Below the pieces are notes generated by a model. That model worked only from the letters and a program-made list of their open reading frames with translations, made no database searches and was not told where the DNA came from. 64,000 bases of DNA, taken from JBGSOV01 sp041738935 (GTDB lineage Bacteria > Patescibacteriota > Gracilibacteria > CAIRYL01 > GCA-016699755). This document shows, in pieces, positions 43,124 through 50,526 of this stretch. Where the stretch lies: assembly GCA_041738935.1 (NCBI GenBank), contig JBGSOV010000021.1, positions 1-64,000 on the forward strand, in the 5' to 3' direction. Position 1 is the first letter of the stretch. The number at the start of each line of letters is the position of its first letter. The translations under genes were made by a program, and so were the position numbers.

Positions 43124-44179
43124 ATGCTGCGTCATTTGTCCCTCAAAAACTTTCGCAATCATGCAAATTTTGAAGCTGATTTTGGCGCAACAGGCGCGAT
43201 TATTACGGGCGCAAATGGCTCGGGAAAAACCAGTATTTTAGAAGCGATTTTTTTATTATCGGCGCTCCGTTCATTTCGGCATCGCTCGATGGAAGAAGTC
43301 GTCAAAACTGGGGAAACCTTTTGTGAAATATCCGCAACAACCGATATCGAAACGCTGCTTTTGCGTTGGCAATTTGAGCCAAGCAAAAAAACCGCTTTGC
43401 GCCGGAATAATGTGCTCATGAGCACCACAGAAATACTCAAAAAGAAAAAATTTTTTGCGGTGCTTTTTTCGCCAGAAGAATTGCAACTTCCTTTTGTGTC
43501 TCCGCGCGAACGCCGCAAGTTTTTGAATCGCCTCTTAACGCCGCTCTTCCCCGCGCACTTAAACGATTTGCGTCAGTTGGAAAAAATTTTAGCTTCGCGC
43601 AATGCTCTGCTTAAAAGAATAGTCGAGAATATGGCAAAGCGCGACGAAATCGATTTTTATGATCAGGCATTTGCGCAGGTTTCGGAGGGAGTCACAGCAC
43701 TCAGAAAACAATTTTTTGTAGAATCTGAATCCGCTTTTGCAACTTTTTATCAAAAAATTGCAAGAACCTCAGCACAGCTGCAGATCAGTTTTGCACCGAA
43801 CACCGAAACAAATTTATTCTCGCTTTTGCAGCAAACATACACACGCGATCTCGCTCGTGGCGCCACAACACATGGAGCGCATCATGACGATTTTTGTTTC
43901 TTGCTCGATGGCAAACCGCTCGAAAATTGCGGCTCGCGTGGCGAAGTCCGCAGCGCGATTTTGGCGCTCAAAATGGCGGAACGAGATTTTGTGCAGAGGA
44001 TTACAGAATGCGAACCGGTGCTACTCCTCGATGATGTTTTTAGCGAACTCGACGCCGACCGAAGGCGCCATTTGATGGAATTTATCTCGGGCAAACAAAG
44101 TTTTGTCACAACCACCGACACTCCCGCGCGCGCTATCAAAAGTCTTGATTTACCGATTTTGGCGCTGCCGCTTGGGTAG
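43124..44179 (+). CDS. recF: DNA replication and repair protein RecF
   Basis: SMC-like ATPase that helps load RecA at single-strand gaps. The 351-residue protein has Walker A GANGSGKTSILEAI at about residue 27, SALRSFRH and FSPEELQL, the ABC-signature region SRGEVRSAILALKMAE, and Walker B LLLDDVFSELDADRR. All features are typical. It is not next to dnaA/dnaN/gyrB in this window. A long repeat-bearing gap follows it. Confidence 0.93.
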   Translation: MLRHLSLKNFRNHANFEADFGATGAIITGANGSGKTSILEAIFLLSALRSFRHRSMEEVVKTGETFCEISATTDIETLLLRWQFEPSKKTALRRNNVLMSTTEILKKKKFFAVLFSPEELQLPFVSPRERRKFLNRLLTPLFPAHLNDLRQLEKILASRNALLKRIVENMAKRDEIDFYDQAFAQVSEGVTALRKQFFVESESAFATFYQKIARTSAQLQISFAPNTETNLFSLLQQTYTRDLARGATTHGAHHDDFCFLLDGKPLENCGSRGEVRSAILALKMAERDFVQRITECEPVLLLDDVFSELDADRRRHLMEFISGKQSFVTTTDTPARAIKSLDLPILALPLG

Positions 44180-44206
44180 AATGTGTAGAAAAAGGTTCAG
44201 GTGCCC

Positions 44207-44255
44207 TCGAGGCTCGAGCAGTCTTGCAGACTGCTTATACAAGTCCCTACTGTGG
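44207..44255 (+). repeat. 49-base direct repeat, copy 1
   Basis: TCGAGGCTCGAGCAGTCTTG continuing to CTGTGG; matches copy 2 at about 45 of 49 bases. It carries an AGCAGTC-TTGCA-GACTGCT hairpin. Confidence 0.8.
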
Positions 44256-44353
44256 CAACATACAGCGGAGATACAATTGCTCACAAAGCAATATTTTTCT
44301 CTCTTTGTCTTTTTGTGTGCCACCCAATTATTCTCTGATCCGGGACTTTATTT

Positions 44354-44376
44354 GGAGCAATCTACAAGATTGCTCC
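44354..44376 (+). repeat. REP-like hairpin (GAGCA...TGCTC family)
   Basis: GGAGCAATC-TACAA-GATTGCTCC, a perfect 9-base stem. Related hairpins lie at 44216-44236, 44401-44421, 50020-50041 and 52222-52244, all just after gene ends. Confidence 0.7.
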
Positions 44377-44391
44377 AGCGAAAGAGGATTT

Positions 44392-44440
44392 TCGAGGCTC
44401 GAGCAGTCTTGCAGACTGCTTGTAAAAGTCCCTGCTTTGG
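44392..44440 (+). repeat. 49-base direct repeat, copy 2
   Basis: Second copy, 185 bases after the first, with the same internal hairpin. Confidence 0.8.
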
Positions 44441-44657
44441 TTCCTTCGATCTTTCAAACTTGCAGCTTGAAAGGGATTTTTTCTGGAAATGCCAAAATGA
44501 CTGCATTTGCAATGATTAAAAACGATTCCGGAAATCAATGTGCTTCCGGCTGAAATTCTGAAACATCAAATGTGAAATTTTTCATTTTTAATTATCGCTG
44601 TCTCTTCATTTCACAAAAACCAAAACCTGCAAAACGGAATCGCCAAGCAGCATGTGT

Positions 44658-44687
44658 TTGACTTTTACTAATTATATGCTGTATAAT
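44658..44687 (+). promoter_or_regulatory. Promoter of the CAP-domain lipoprotein gene
   Basis: TTGACT at 44658-44663, 18 bases, then consensus TATAAT at 44682-44687. Transcription would begin near 44694. This excludes the ATG at 44690 as a start; that ATG also meets an in-frame TAA after four codons. Confidence 0.68.
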
Positions 44688-44728
44688 TTATGAAAAGAAT
44701 ATAAACAACAATCATAAAACGCTCGCTC

Positions 44729-46597
44729 TTGACTTCGATGGCAATCTGCTTAGTGTTCTTATCCGGATGTATCGGATCAAGTGACCAAAGCGTGAGCATG
44801 GATACCGGAAAAAAGAAATTTTTTATCGGACAAGCAATCGAGGTAGAAGAAGCCGCCAAACCTGTCACCGACGCCGAACAAGAAAAGATTGACGAAGCGG
44901 TCGACAGTACCAAAAAAGTCTTGGATCCCGAATACTCAGATGTGCTGAGCAGTCAGGCATTTAATTTGATTCGCAGTAAGCGTTACGATGAAGCACTGAT
45001 TATTTTTGATCGTGCTATCGCGCTTAATCCCAGTAACACGATTGCCAAAAAAGGTCGCCAAAAAGTAGAAGAGTTGTTGGGTGGCAAAGCGAGTAATCGT
45101 GAAGTGGCCAATCGCGCGGATGCTCAACGACTTGTAAATATGGACACCAAATCCAAAGCGGACGAAGGGACTTACTTTTTGGATACAGATTTGGAATTTG
45201 GTGATATCAAAATGAGTGAAGATTGTGATTTGGGACTCACAAATGCGATAGTCGACAAAGCATTCTTTCCAAATATCGAGCTCTTTTGGAATATTCCGCA
45301 AGAATATCGTCTGGGCGAAGTGGTAAATATTTCTGGCAAGATTACGGGGAATATGAATCCGAAAACCGTTTCCGTCTATTTGGGTCCACCCGAAAAGCAA
45401 ATGGTATATTTTGCCAGCGTGCAAGAAGGCATTTTTACGATTCCGGTGTATTTTGACGAAGCGGGTGAATTTTTATTTACCATCGTTCCAGATGAAGATA
45501 AAGCGAGTGCCAAAGCCACAAAAATTCGCGTCCGTGACCCGGATTGCGAAAAAATCGTCGACAAAAAAACTGATATTCCTTCCAATTTGACCTATAAAGT
45601 CAGCAATGGCGAGCCAGTTTTTTATTGGAACGACGAAATCAATAATCTTTTTCGCATTGAGTTTTCGCAAAAAGCCCAAAAAGTAGTGTTTTATGTACGC
45701 GACGAACTCCGCTTGGCACCTCCACTGAAGGCGTTTAAAAACTTTTCAGAAGGAACCGCCAAAGTGAAAATCTGGGCAGCAAAAACAGAAAATAATGCAC
45801 TCAATCGCCAAACAACGTGGATGAGTGGCGAAGTTCGCGATATTTTTGTCACGAATCATGTTTCGCGCAAAGGCAATACACTTGCCAAGATTAAGATTAC
45901 CGAAGATTTTGTTATCGGTGACACGATTGAGATTCGCGGCGAAAGCGACGAAGAACTTGCTCCTGAGTTTTTGGTAATTGACCGCAATGGCAATTTGCAA
46001 CAATCAAAACTGTCGCTCTCACGCAATAAGTTTTCGGGTAGTTTTAAACCAAACAAACTCGGAACCCATATCGTGGGAATTTATAATACAAATGGCAACG
46101 AACTCTTTGTCAGTGGCGTGGTTCCGCAGGGCTCATTACCGCTGATTCCAGATTATTTGGATCTCGATAATCCCAAGCAACCAATCAAACAGCAAAAAGT
46201 GGCAGAAGATATGATTCGTTATGTCAACCACGAGCGAAATACTCGTAAAGTGCCGATTTTGAAAGAAAGCAAAGAACTCAATAAACTTGCACAATTTCGC
46301 GCAGAAGATATGTGCTCGCGCAGATATTTTGACAACAAAAATCCAGATGGAAGTACTGCCGACAGCTACAAGCTGACCTACGATATTTTTGGTGACGTGG
46401 TCGAGCATATTGTCGAAGAATCAGATTTGCGTACTGCTCACGAAAAAATCATGCGTTCGCCCAAATACTTCGCCAATATTGTCGCACAAGATTTTACTCA
46501 TATTGGCTTTGGATCTTGCCAAAAGGGCGATGGTTCGATCAATTCGATCATCGTACAGATTCTTGAAAAACCACAAATCGATTTTGTAGAAGAATAA
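44729..46597 (+). CDS. Lipoprotein with TPR-like region and C-terminal CAP/SCP domain
   Basis: About 622 residues. A lipobox (LSGC) near residue 14 makes it an extracytoplasmic lipoprotein. A TPR-like helical pair (about 75-125, YDEALIIFDRAIALNPSN) is followed by a beta-rich central region of about 300 residues. The C-terminal CAP/SCP (PR-1-like) domain lies at about 485-615 (MIRYVNHERNTRKVP, RAEDMCSRRYFDNKNP, FTHIGFGS). The start is uncertain: TTG at 44729 or ATG at 44738 gives a signal without basic residues, while the in-frame sequence just upstream encodes IIKRSLLTS, an ideal n-region, but offers only ATC/ATA as starts. The CAP domain binds metals, lipids or wall material in known cases. 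Confidence 0.78.
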   Translation: MTSMAICLVFLSGCIGSSDQSVSMDTGKKKFFIGQAIEVEEAAKPVTDAEQEKIDEAVDSTKKVLDPEYSDVLSSQAFNLIRSKRYDEALIIFDRAIALNPSNTIAKKGRQKVEELLGGKASNREVANRADAQRLVNMDTKSKADEGTYFLDTDLEFGDIKMSEDCDLGLTNAIVDKAFFPNIELFWNIPQEYRLGEVVNISGKITGNMNPKTVSVYLGPPEKQMVYFASVQEGIFTIPVYFDEAGEFLFTIVPDEDKASAKATKIRVRDPDCEKIVDKKTDIPSNLTYKVSNGEPVFYWNDEINNLFRIEFSQKAQKVVFYVRDELRLAPPLKAFKNFSEGTAKVKIWAAKTENNALNRQTTWMSGEVRDIFVTNHVSRKGNTLAKIKITEDFVIGDTIEIRGESDEELAPEFLVIDRNGNLQQSKLSLSRNKFSGSFKPNKLGTHIVGIYNTNGNELFVSGVVPQGSLPLIPDYLDLDNPKQPIKQQKVAEDMIRYVNHERNTRKVPILKESKELNKLAQFRAEDMCSRRYFDNKNPDGSTADSYKLTYDIFGDVVEHIVEESDLRTAHEKIMRSPKYFANIVAQDFTHIGFGSCQKGDGSINSIIVQILEKPQIDFVEE

Positions 46598-46645
46598 AAT
46601 AGTAAAAACCTAGCAATTTTGTTTGTCTTTCTCTTCCCCTTTTTC

Positions 46646-47116
46646 ATGCCCAAAATCTTGATTATCTACGGTTCGACGAGCGGAAATACCGAGCTTGTTT
46701 GTGAAACGATTAGCAAGACGCTCAAAGAACAAGGACATGACATCACATTGCAAAGAGTCGAACAGACAAAGGTTGAAGAACTTTTGAATGATGAATATGC
46801 ACTCATAATTTTGGGCGCTTCGACGTATGGACACGGTATTTTGCAGGATTATTTTGTTCCCTTCGCCGAGCAGATGAAAACTGTTGATTTGAGTGGCAGA
46901 GCGTATGCAGTCGTGGGCTTGGGCGACTCAAAATATGATGCCGAATACAATATCGAATCCGCCGTTATTTTGGAAAATATCGTTTCGCAGCAAGGTGGAA
47001 AACTGGTTGTGCCAGCGCTAATGATCAACAAATCCCCTGTTCCAAAACTAGCGAAAATCGTGCCAGATTGGGCGGAAGGCGTGCACAAAGTACTTTCGCA
47101 AACAGAAGAACAATGA
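46646..47116 (+). CDS. fldA: Flavodoxin
   Basis: Small FMN electron carrier, 156 residues, starting at the ATG at 46646. The phosphate-binding loop is YGSTSGNTE near residue 8; GASTYGHGILQDYF and GLGDSKYDAEYN supply the isoalloxazine contacts. It overlaps the following oxidoreductase gene by the sequence ATGA, a strong sign of coupled translation and of its being the redox partner of that enzyme. Both a flavodoxin and a separate ferredoxin (6508-6699) are encoded in the window. Confidence 0.92.
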   Translation: MPKILIIYGSTSGNTELVCETISKTLKEQGHDITLQRVEQTKVEELLNDEYALIILGASTYGHGILQDYFVPFAEQMKTVDLSGRAYAVVGLGDSKYDAEYNIESAVILENIVSQQGGKLVVPALMINKSPVPKLAKIVPDWAEGVHKVLSQTEEQ

Positions 47117-48858
47117 ATCGCACCTCGATCAAAATCGCCGGCTCGAGCGGATCAGGACTTGTGATTACCGGACAGATGATGATGCACGCGCTCAAGCAAA
47201 AGGGCTATTACATGAACTCAGATCGCGAATATCCTTCACTCATCAAGGGCGGCTATGCCAATTATCAAGTCGATTTTAGTGTTGTTCCAATTCATTCGCT
47301 CAGTGAAAAGGTTGATCTCGTGCTTGCCGTCGATCGCATTGGACTGATGAATTCGCTCGATGCGCTCAAATCAGGAGGAATCATAGTACATGATGATGAT
47401 CGGCACGACCGGATTCCGGGACTCGATGCCAAGGCAAAAGCGAAAAATATCACCATGATTCATATTCCCGCGCGAAAAATCGCCCACGACAACGGTGGAA
47501 ATGAACTGATGACAAACATGGTTACTTTGGGTCTTACATGGCGAATCTTGGGTTTGCCGTACGAAGTGATCGCCGCCGAGATTGAGAAGAAATTTAAGAA
47601 CAAACCAAAGTTATTAGAAATTGATTTAAAATGTCTCGCCGCTGGTTACGCTGCAGAAGAGATTGAACACCTTCCGGAAATCAAATTGGAGCATCCACAG
47701 AGTGTGCCGGAAACGATTCTTGTTGAGGGAAATACCGCCGTCTGTCTTGGCGCGATCCACGGCGGCGCACGCGCCTATTTCGCCTATCCGATGAGTCCGT
47801 CCAGCTCGATTTTGAGCTATATGGCGGCAACAGCGCACCAAACCGGCATCACCGTCAAACAGGCCGAAGACGAAATCACCGTCGCGCAAATGACGCTTGG
47901 TGCGATGCACATGGGCACGCGCGCTTTTTGCGCGACCTCCGGCGGTGGCTACGACTTGATGACCGAAACCGTCTCACTCGCCGCCATGATCGAAACCCCG
48001 TTTGTGGTGGTCAATTGCCAGCGCCCGGGACCGGCGACGGGACTTCCGACTTGGACATGTCAGGGCGACCTCGACATGGTGATCGGCAGCGCGCATGGCG
48101 AATTTCCACGGATTGTGATTGGACTTTCCGATCCGACTTCGTGTTTCGAACTGATGCAACACGCCTTCAATCTTGCAGAGACGCTGCAAACAGTCGTGAT
48201 CGTCCTCACCGAAAAAGTCGTCTGCGAGACCAAACGCACCGTACCGATTTTTGAGCAAAATACGATTCCAATCAAACGCGGACTCGTTACGGATAAGGAC
48301 GAACTGGAAAATCTGGAGCCCAAGGATCGTTTTCGTATCAACGAATCAGGCGTGTCAAAGCGTTGGCTGCCGGGAACGAGTCCGGCGTATTATTTTGCCA
48401 ATAGTGACGAACATCGCGAAGACGGGACACTGACCGAAGCAGCGGAAGAAGTCGTGCCAATCTACGATAAGCGCATGCGCAAAGCACAAACCATTTTGCA
48501 AGCCTTGCCCGAACCGCAGATCTTCGGCACGGAAAAAGATGCTGATATTTCGTTTGTCGGTTGGGGCAGTACAAAAAATGTGATGCTCGATGTGATCGCC
48601 GCTGCCAAAGAAAAAGGAATTTCGGTCAATTATCTCCACTACGATTTTGTCTGGCCGCTCAAAGTGGAAGCCGCAAAACAGTTTTTTGCGGAGAATGAGA
48701 AAGTCTGCCTGCTCGAAGGAAATTATCTTGGACAATTCGGTACGATCGTGGAAAACGGCACGGGGGAAAAGTTTTTGAAAAAGTTTTTGAAATACGACGG
48801 ACGACAGTTCTTTTTTGAAGAAGTGCTGCGTTTTGTGGATGCGATTAATTCCCCCTGA
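47113..48858 (+). CDS. korA: 2-oxoacid:ferredoxin oxidoreductase, fused gamma-alpha subunit
   Basis: Oxidises a 2-oxoacid and CoA to acyl-CoA with ferredoxin or flavodoxin as acceptor. The 581-residue protein starts at the ATG at 47113. The gamma domain (about 1-190) includes IAGSSGSGLVITGQMMMHA and SLIKGGYANYQV. The alpha domain (about 200-580) includes YFAYPMSPSSSIL, KQAEDEITVAQM, FCATSGGGYDLM, RPGPATGLPTWTCQGDL and the C-terminal GNYLGQFG. The gamma-alpha fusion is typical of the KorA type. Its stop codon lies within a palindromic element (48849-48880), so the last two residues come from that repeat. Substrate (pyruvate, 2-oxoglutarate or branched) undecided. Confidence 0.9.
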   Translation: MNRTSIKIAGSSGSGLVITGQMMMHALKQKGYYMNSDREYPSLIKGGYANYQVDFSVVPIHSLSEKVDLVLAVDRIGLMNSLDALKSGGIIVHDDDRHDRIPGLDAKAKAKNITMIHIPARKIAHDNGGNELMTNMVTLGLTWRILGLPYEVIAAEIEKKFKNKPKLLEIDLKCLAAGYAAEEIEHLPEIKLEHPQSVPETILVEGNTAVCLGAIHGGARAYFAYPMSPSSSILSYMAATAHQTGITVKQAEDEITVAQMTLGAMHMGTRAFCATSGGGYDLMTETVSLAAMIETPFVVVNCQRPGPATGLPTWTCQGDLDMVIGSAHGEFPRIVIGLSDPTSCFELMQHAFNLAETLQTVVIVLTEKVVCETKRTVPIFEQNTIPIKRGLVTDKDELENLEPKDRFRINESGVSKRWLPGTSPAYYFANSDEHREDGTLTEAAEEVVPIYDKRMRKAQTILQALPEPQIFGTEKDADISFVGWGSTKNVMLDVIAAAKEKGISVNYLHYDFVWPLKVEAAKQFFAENEKVCLLEGNYLGQFGTIVENGTGEKFLKKFLKYDGRQFFFEEVLRFVDAINSP

Positions 48859-48880
48859 CAAGGGGGACTCAAGGGGGTTT
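48849..48880 (+). repeat. Palindromic element overlapping the korA-like stop
   Basis: TTCCCCCTGACAAGGGGGAC, then TCAAGGGGGTTT. The korA-like TGA stop (48856-48858) is inside the hairpin loop. Confidence 0.85.
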
Positions 48881-48890
48881 GCGATTACTC

Positions 48891-48921
48891 TCCCCCTGAC
48901 AAGTGAGACTGAGGGGGTTTG
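48891..48921 (+). repeat. Second palindromic element, direct orientation
   Basis: TCCCCCTGACAAGTGAGACT, then GAGGGGGTTTG. The central G-run has decayed relative to the first copy. Confidence 0.8.
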
Positions 48922-48988
48922 CGACATTTATAACGAAAATATTTCAAAGAACTAAAATGACGAATGACCAAAAATCATAATTCTTTCC

Positions 48989-49022
48989 CAACCCCCTTCC
49001 ATTCCCCCTTATCAGGGGGAGG
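48989..49022 (-). repeat. Third palindromic element, inverted orientation
   Basis: AACCCCCTTCCATTCCCCCT, then TATCAGGGGGAGG. It is the reverse complement of the family consensus, placed between the two oxidoreductase genes. Confidence 0.82.
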
Positions 49023-49072
49023 AAAAGGAATGATTTTTTTTCGCTCTCACAGAACTCCATATTTACCAGATC

Positions 49073-49990
49073 ATGAACTGCAACTGCCATTCACTCGACC
49101 ACATCAACGGCATTCTCGATCATCAAGATGTCTATCTCGACTTCGAAGAAAGTGACGAAAAGCTCACTTGGTGCAGCGGCTGCGGCAATTATGGCATCCA
49201 AAAAGCCGTCTTTCGTGCGCTCACGCTCGAGAATATTCCAGTGAAAGATGCCTTTTTTTGCTACGATATCGGCTGCTCCGGCAACGAATCGGACAAGCAC
49301 GGCGGCAACACCATTCACGGTCTGCACGGCAGAGTTTTGCCGCTCGCTGCAGGCGCAGTGCTCGCCGATCACCGGAAAAAAGTCATCGCTACCGCCGGCG
49401 ATGGCGCGACCTTTAGTGAAGGCATCAATCACCTCGTGCATACGATTCGCAATGATTATCCGGTCGTCTTTGTCCTGCACAATAACGAAAACTATGCGCT
49501 CACGACCGGTCAAGCCTCTTCGCTGACGCGCGAAGGACAAAAGATGAATGCCTCACCCGATGGTGTCTTTGCAGCACCGATGAATGCTTGCCATTTTGCG
49601 CTTTCGCTAAACGCGACTTTTGTTGCGCGCAGCTTTAGCGGCGATGTCAAACATATGACCGCGATCTTGCAACAAGCACTCCGTCACAACGGTTTTGCTT
49701 TTGTGGAAATCATGCAAGTTTGCCCGACCTACAACAAAACGACTTCGCAAGAATGGTTTTTGGAGCGGATCAAATATCTGGAAGAGCAAACCGAATACGA
49801 CAAAATGAATATTGATGAGGCACGCAAAGTCTCGCAAGATTTGGAAGAGAATATTACGATGGGCGTCCTCTACGACAACCCTGTCGGGAATTTTATCGAG
49901 CGCTTGCCGCAACGGCGAGACAAACAAACGACACTCGTGGAAGAAGTCGCGCCGCATGATGTGACGAAACTTCTAGCGACTTTTCGGTGA
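49073..49990 (+). CDS. korB: 2-oxoacid:ferredoxin oxidoreductase, beta subunit (ThDP, [4Fe-4S])
   Basis: Catalytic partner of the preceding subunit, 305 residues. Cys34 and Cys37 (WCSGCGNYG), Cys68 (DIGCSGN) and a late VCPTYNK cysteine match the four [4Fe-4S] ligands of this family. The ThDP/Mg motif is GDGATFSEGINH ending in LHNNENYALTTGQ. The gene is separated from the alpha subunit by 214 bases containing three palindromic elements, an unusual spacing for subunits normally in tight operons. Length and order are typical of KorB-like proteins. Confidence 0.92.
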   Translation: MNCNCHSLDHINGILDHQDVYLDFEESDEKLTWCSGCGNYGIQKAVFRALTLENIPVKDAFFCYDIGCSGNESDKHGGNTIHGLHGRVLPLAAGAVLADHRKKVIATAGDGATFSEGINHLVHTIRNDYPVVFVLHNNENYALTTGQASSLTREGQKMNASPDGVFAAPMNACHFALSLNATFVARSFSGDVKHMTAILQQALRHNGFAFVEIMQVCPTYNKTTSQEWFLERIKYLEEQTEYDKMNIDEARKVSQDLEENITMGVLYDNPVGNFIERLPQRRDKQTTLVEEVAPHDVTKLLATFR

Positions 49991-50019
49991 GTTTCTGCCG
50001 CCTCCGGAAGAAACACAGA

Positions 50020-50041
50020 GAGCAACTCAGGAGAATTGCTC
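50020..50041 (+). repeat. REP-like hairpin (GAGCA...TGCTC family)
   Basis: GAGCAA / TTGCTC with a 10-base loop, 30 bases after the korB-like stop. Confidence 0.5.
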
Positions 50042-50096
50042 CTTTAGAATCTTGTGTCGACTGAAACAGCATTTAGCCATGTTCCAGCAGAATTTT

Positions 50097-50360
50097 TTAT
50101 GCCCTATCAGTATTTACGGCAACAAAATATTTTCCGTCTTCCTCGGTAAGAGCAGCAACATTGGTACAAACTGCTTCTCGCGTATCACCAATAACTTCTG
50201 CAAATTGTGTATCTGGTGATATTTCTCCGATCTCCCCATATCTCTGTTCTCCAGTTTTATCACCAGCGTACAAAGGTAGAGCTAACAAACCGCCCACCAT
50301 TAATGCGTTAAGTGTTCCACTTGCTCGATCCACAAGTTTTCTACGATCCATAAAATCCAA
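50097..50360 (-). CDS. Small exported or membrane protein, hypothetical
   Basis: 87 residues; the ATG at 50360 or 50351 precedes a hydrophobic segment (about residues 18-32, NALMVGGLLALPLYAG) that looks like a signal peptide. The mature part of about 55 residues is acidic with one cysteine. No family is recognised. It is isolated on the minus strand between the oxidoreductase and phosphorylase genes, with no clear promoter. Confidence 0.5.
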   Translation of the reverse strand: MDFMDRRKLVDRASGTLNALMVGGLLALPLYAGDKTGEQRYGEIGEISPDTQFAEVIGDTREAVCTNVAALTEEDGKYFVAVNTDRA

Positions 50361-50473
50361 AAAAGTACCTATCTTTTAAATGTATTTATCATTTTTGTCA
50401 ACCATCATTCATCTCTGAAACAATAACCGGAAATAACCATGCCGAAAAAACCCGATTTGTCACGCTCCCAAAA

Positions 50474-50503
50474 TTGCTTTTTCTGCAGTTTTTGTGCTAC
50501 AAT
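50474..50503 (+). promoter_or_regulatory. Promoter of the glucan phosphorylase gene
   Basis: TTGCTT at 50474-50479, 18 bases, TACAAT at 50498-50503; the start of transcription would be about 17 bases before the ATG at 50527. Confidence 0.6.
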
Positions 50504-50526
50504 AATGGCAGTCTAACAACACAAAC

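Larger units (their letters stand above)
44180..44657. other. Gene-free region with palindromic and direct repeats after recF
   Basis: No gene is seen. It contains two 49-base direct repeats (44207-44255, 44392-44440), each with an AGCAGTC/GACTGCT hairpin, a 9-base-stem hairpin at 44354-44376 and a CTTTCAA/TTGAAAG hairpin at 44451-44473. The last 180 bases before the promoter are AT-rich and unremarkable. Confidence 0.7.

Noticed and set aside
44207..44440. CRISPR array
   Set aside because: Only two repeat units, far apart and with unlike spacing; no cas genes in the window.
44224..44553. 109-codon open frame after recF
   Set aside because: It consists of translated direct repeats and hairpins (44207-44440) and has no protein-like features.
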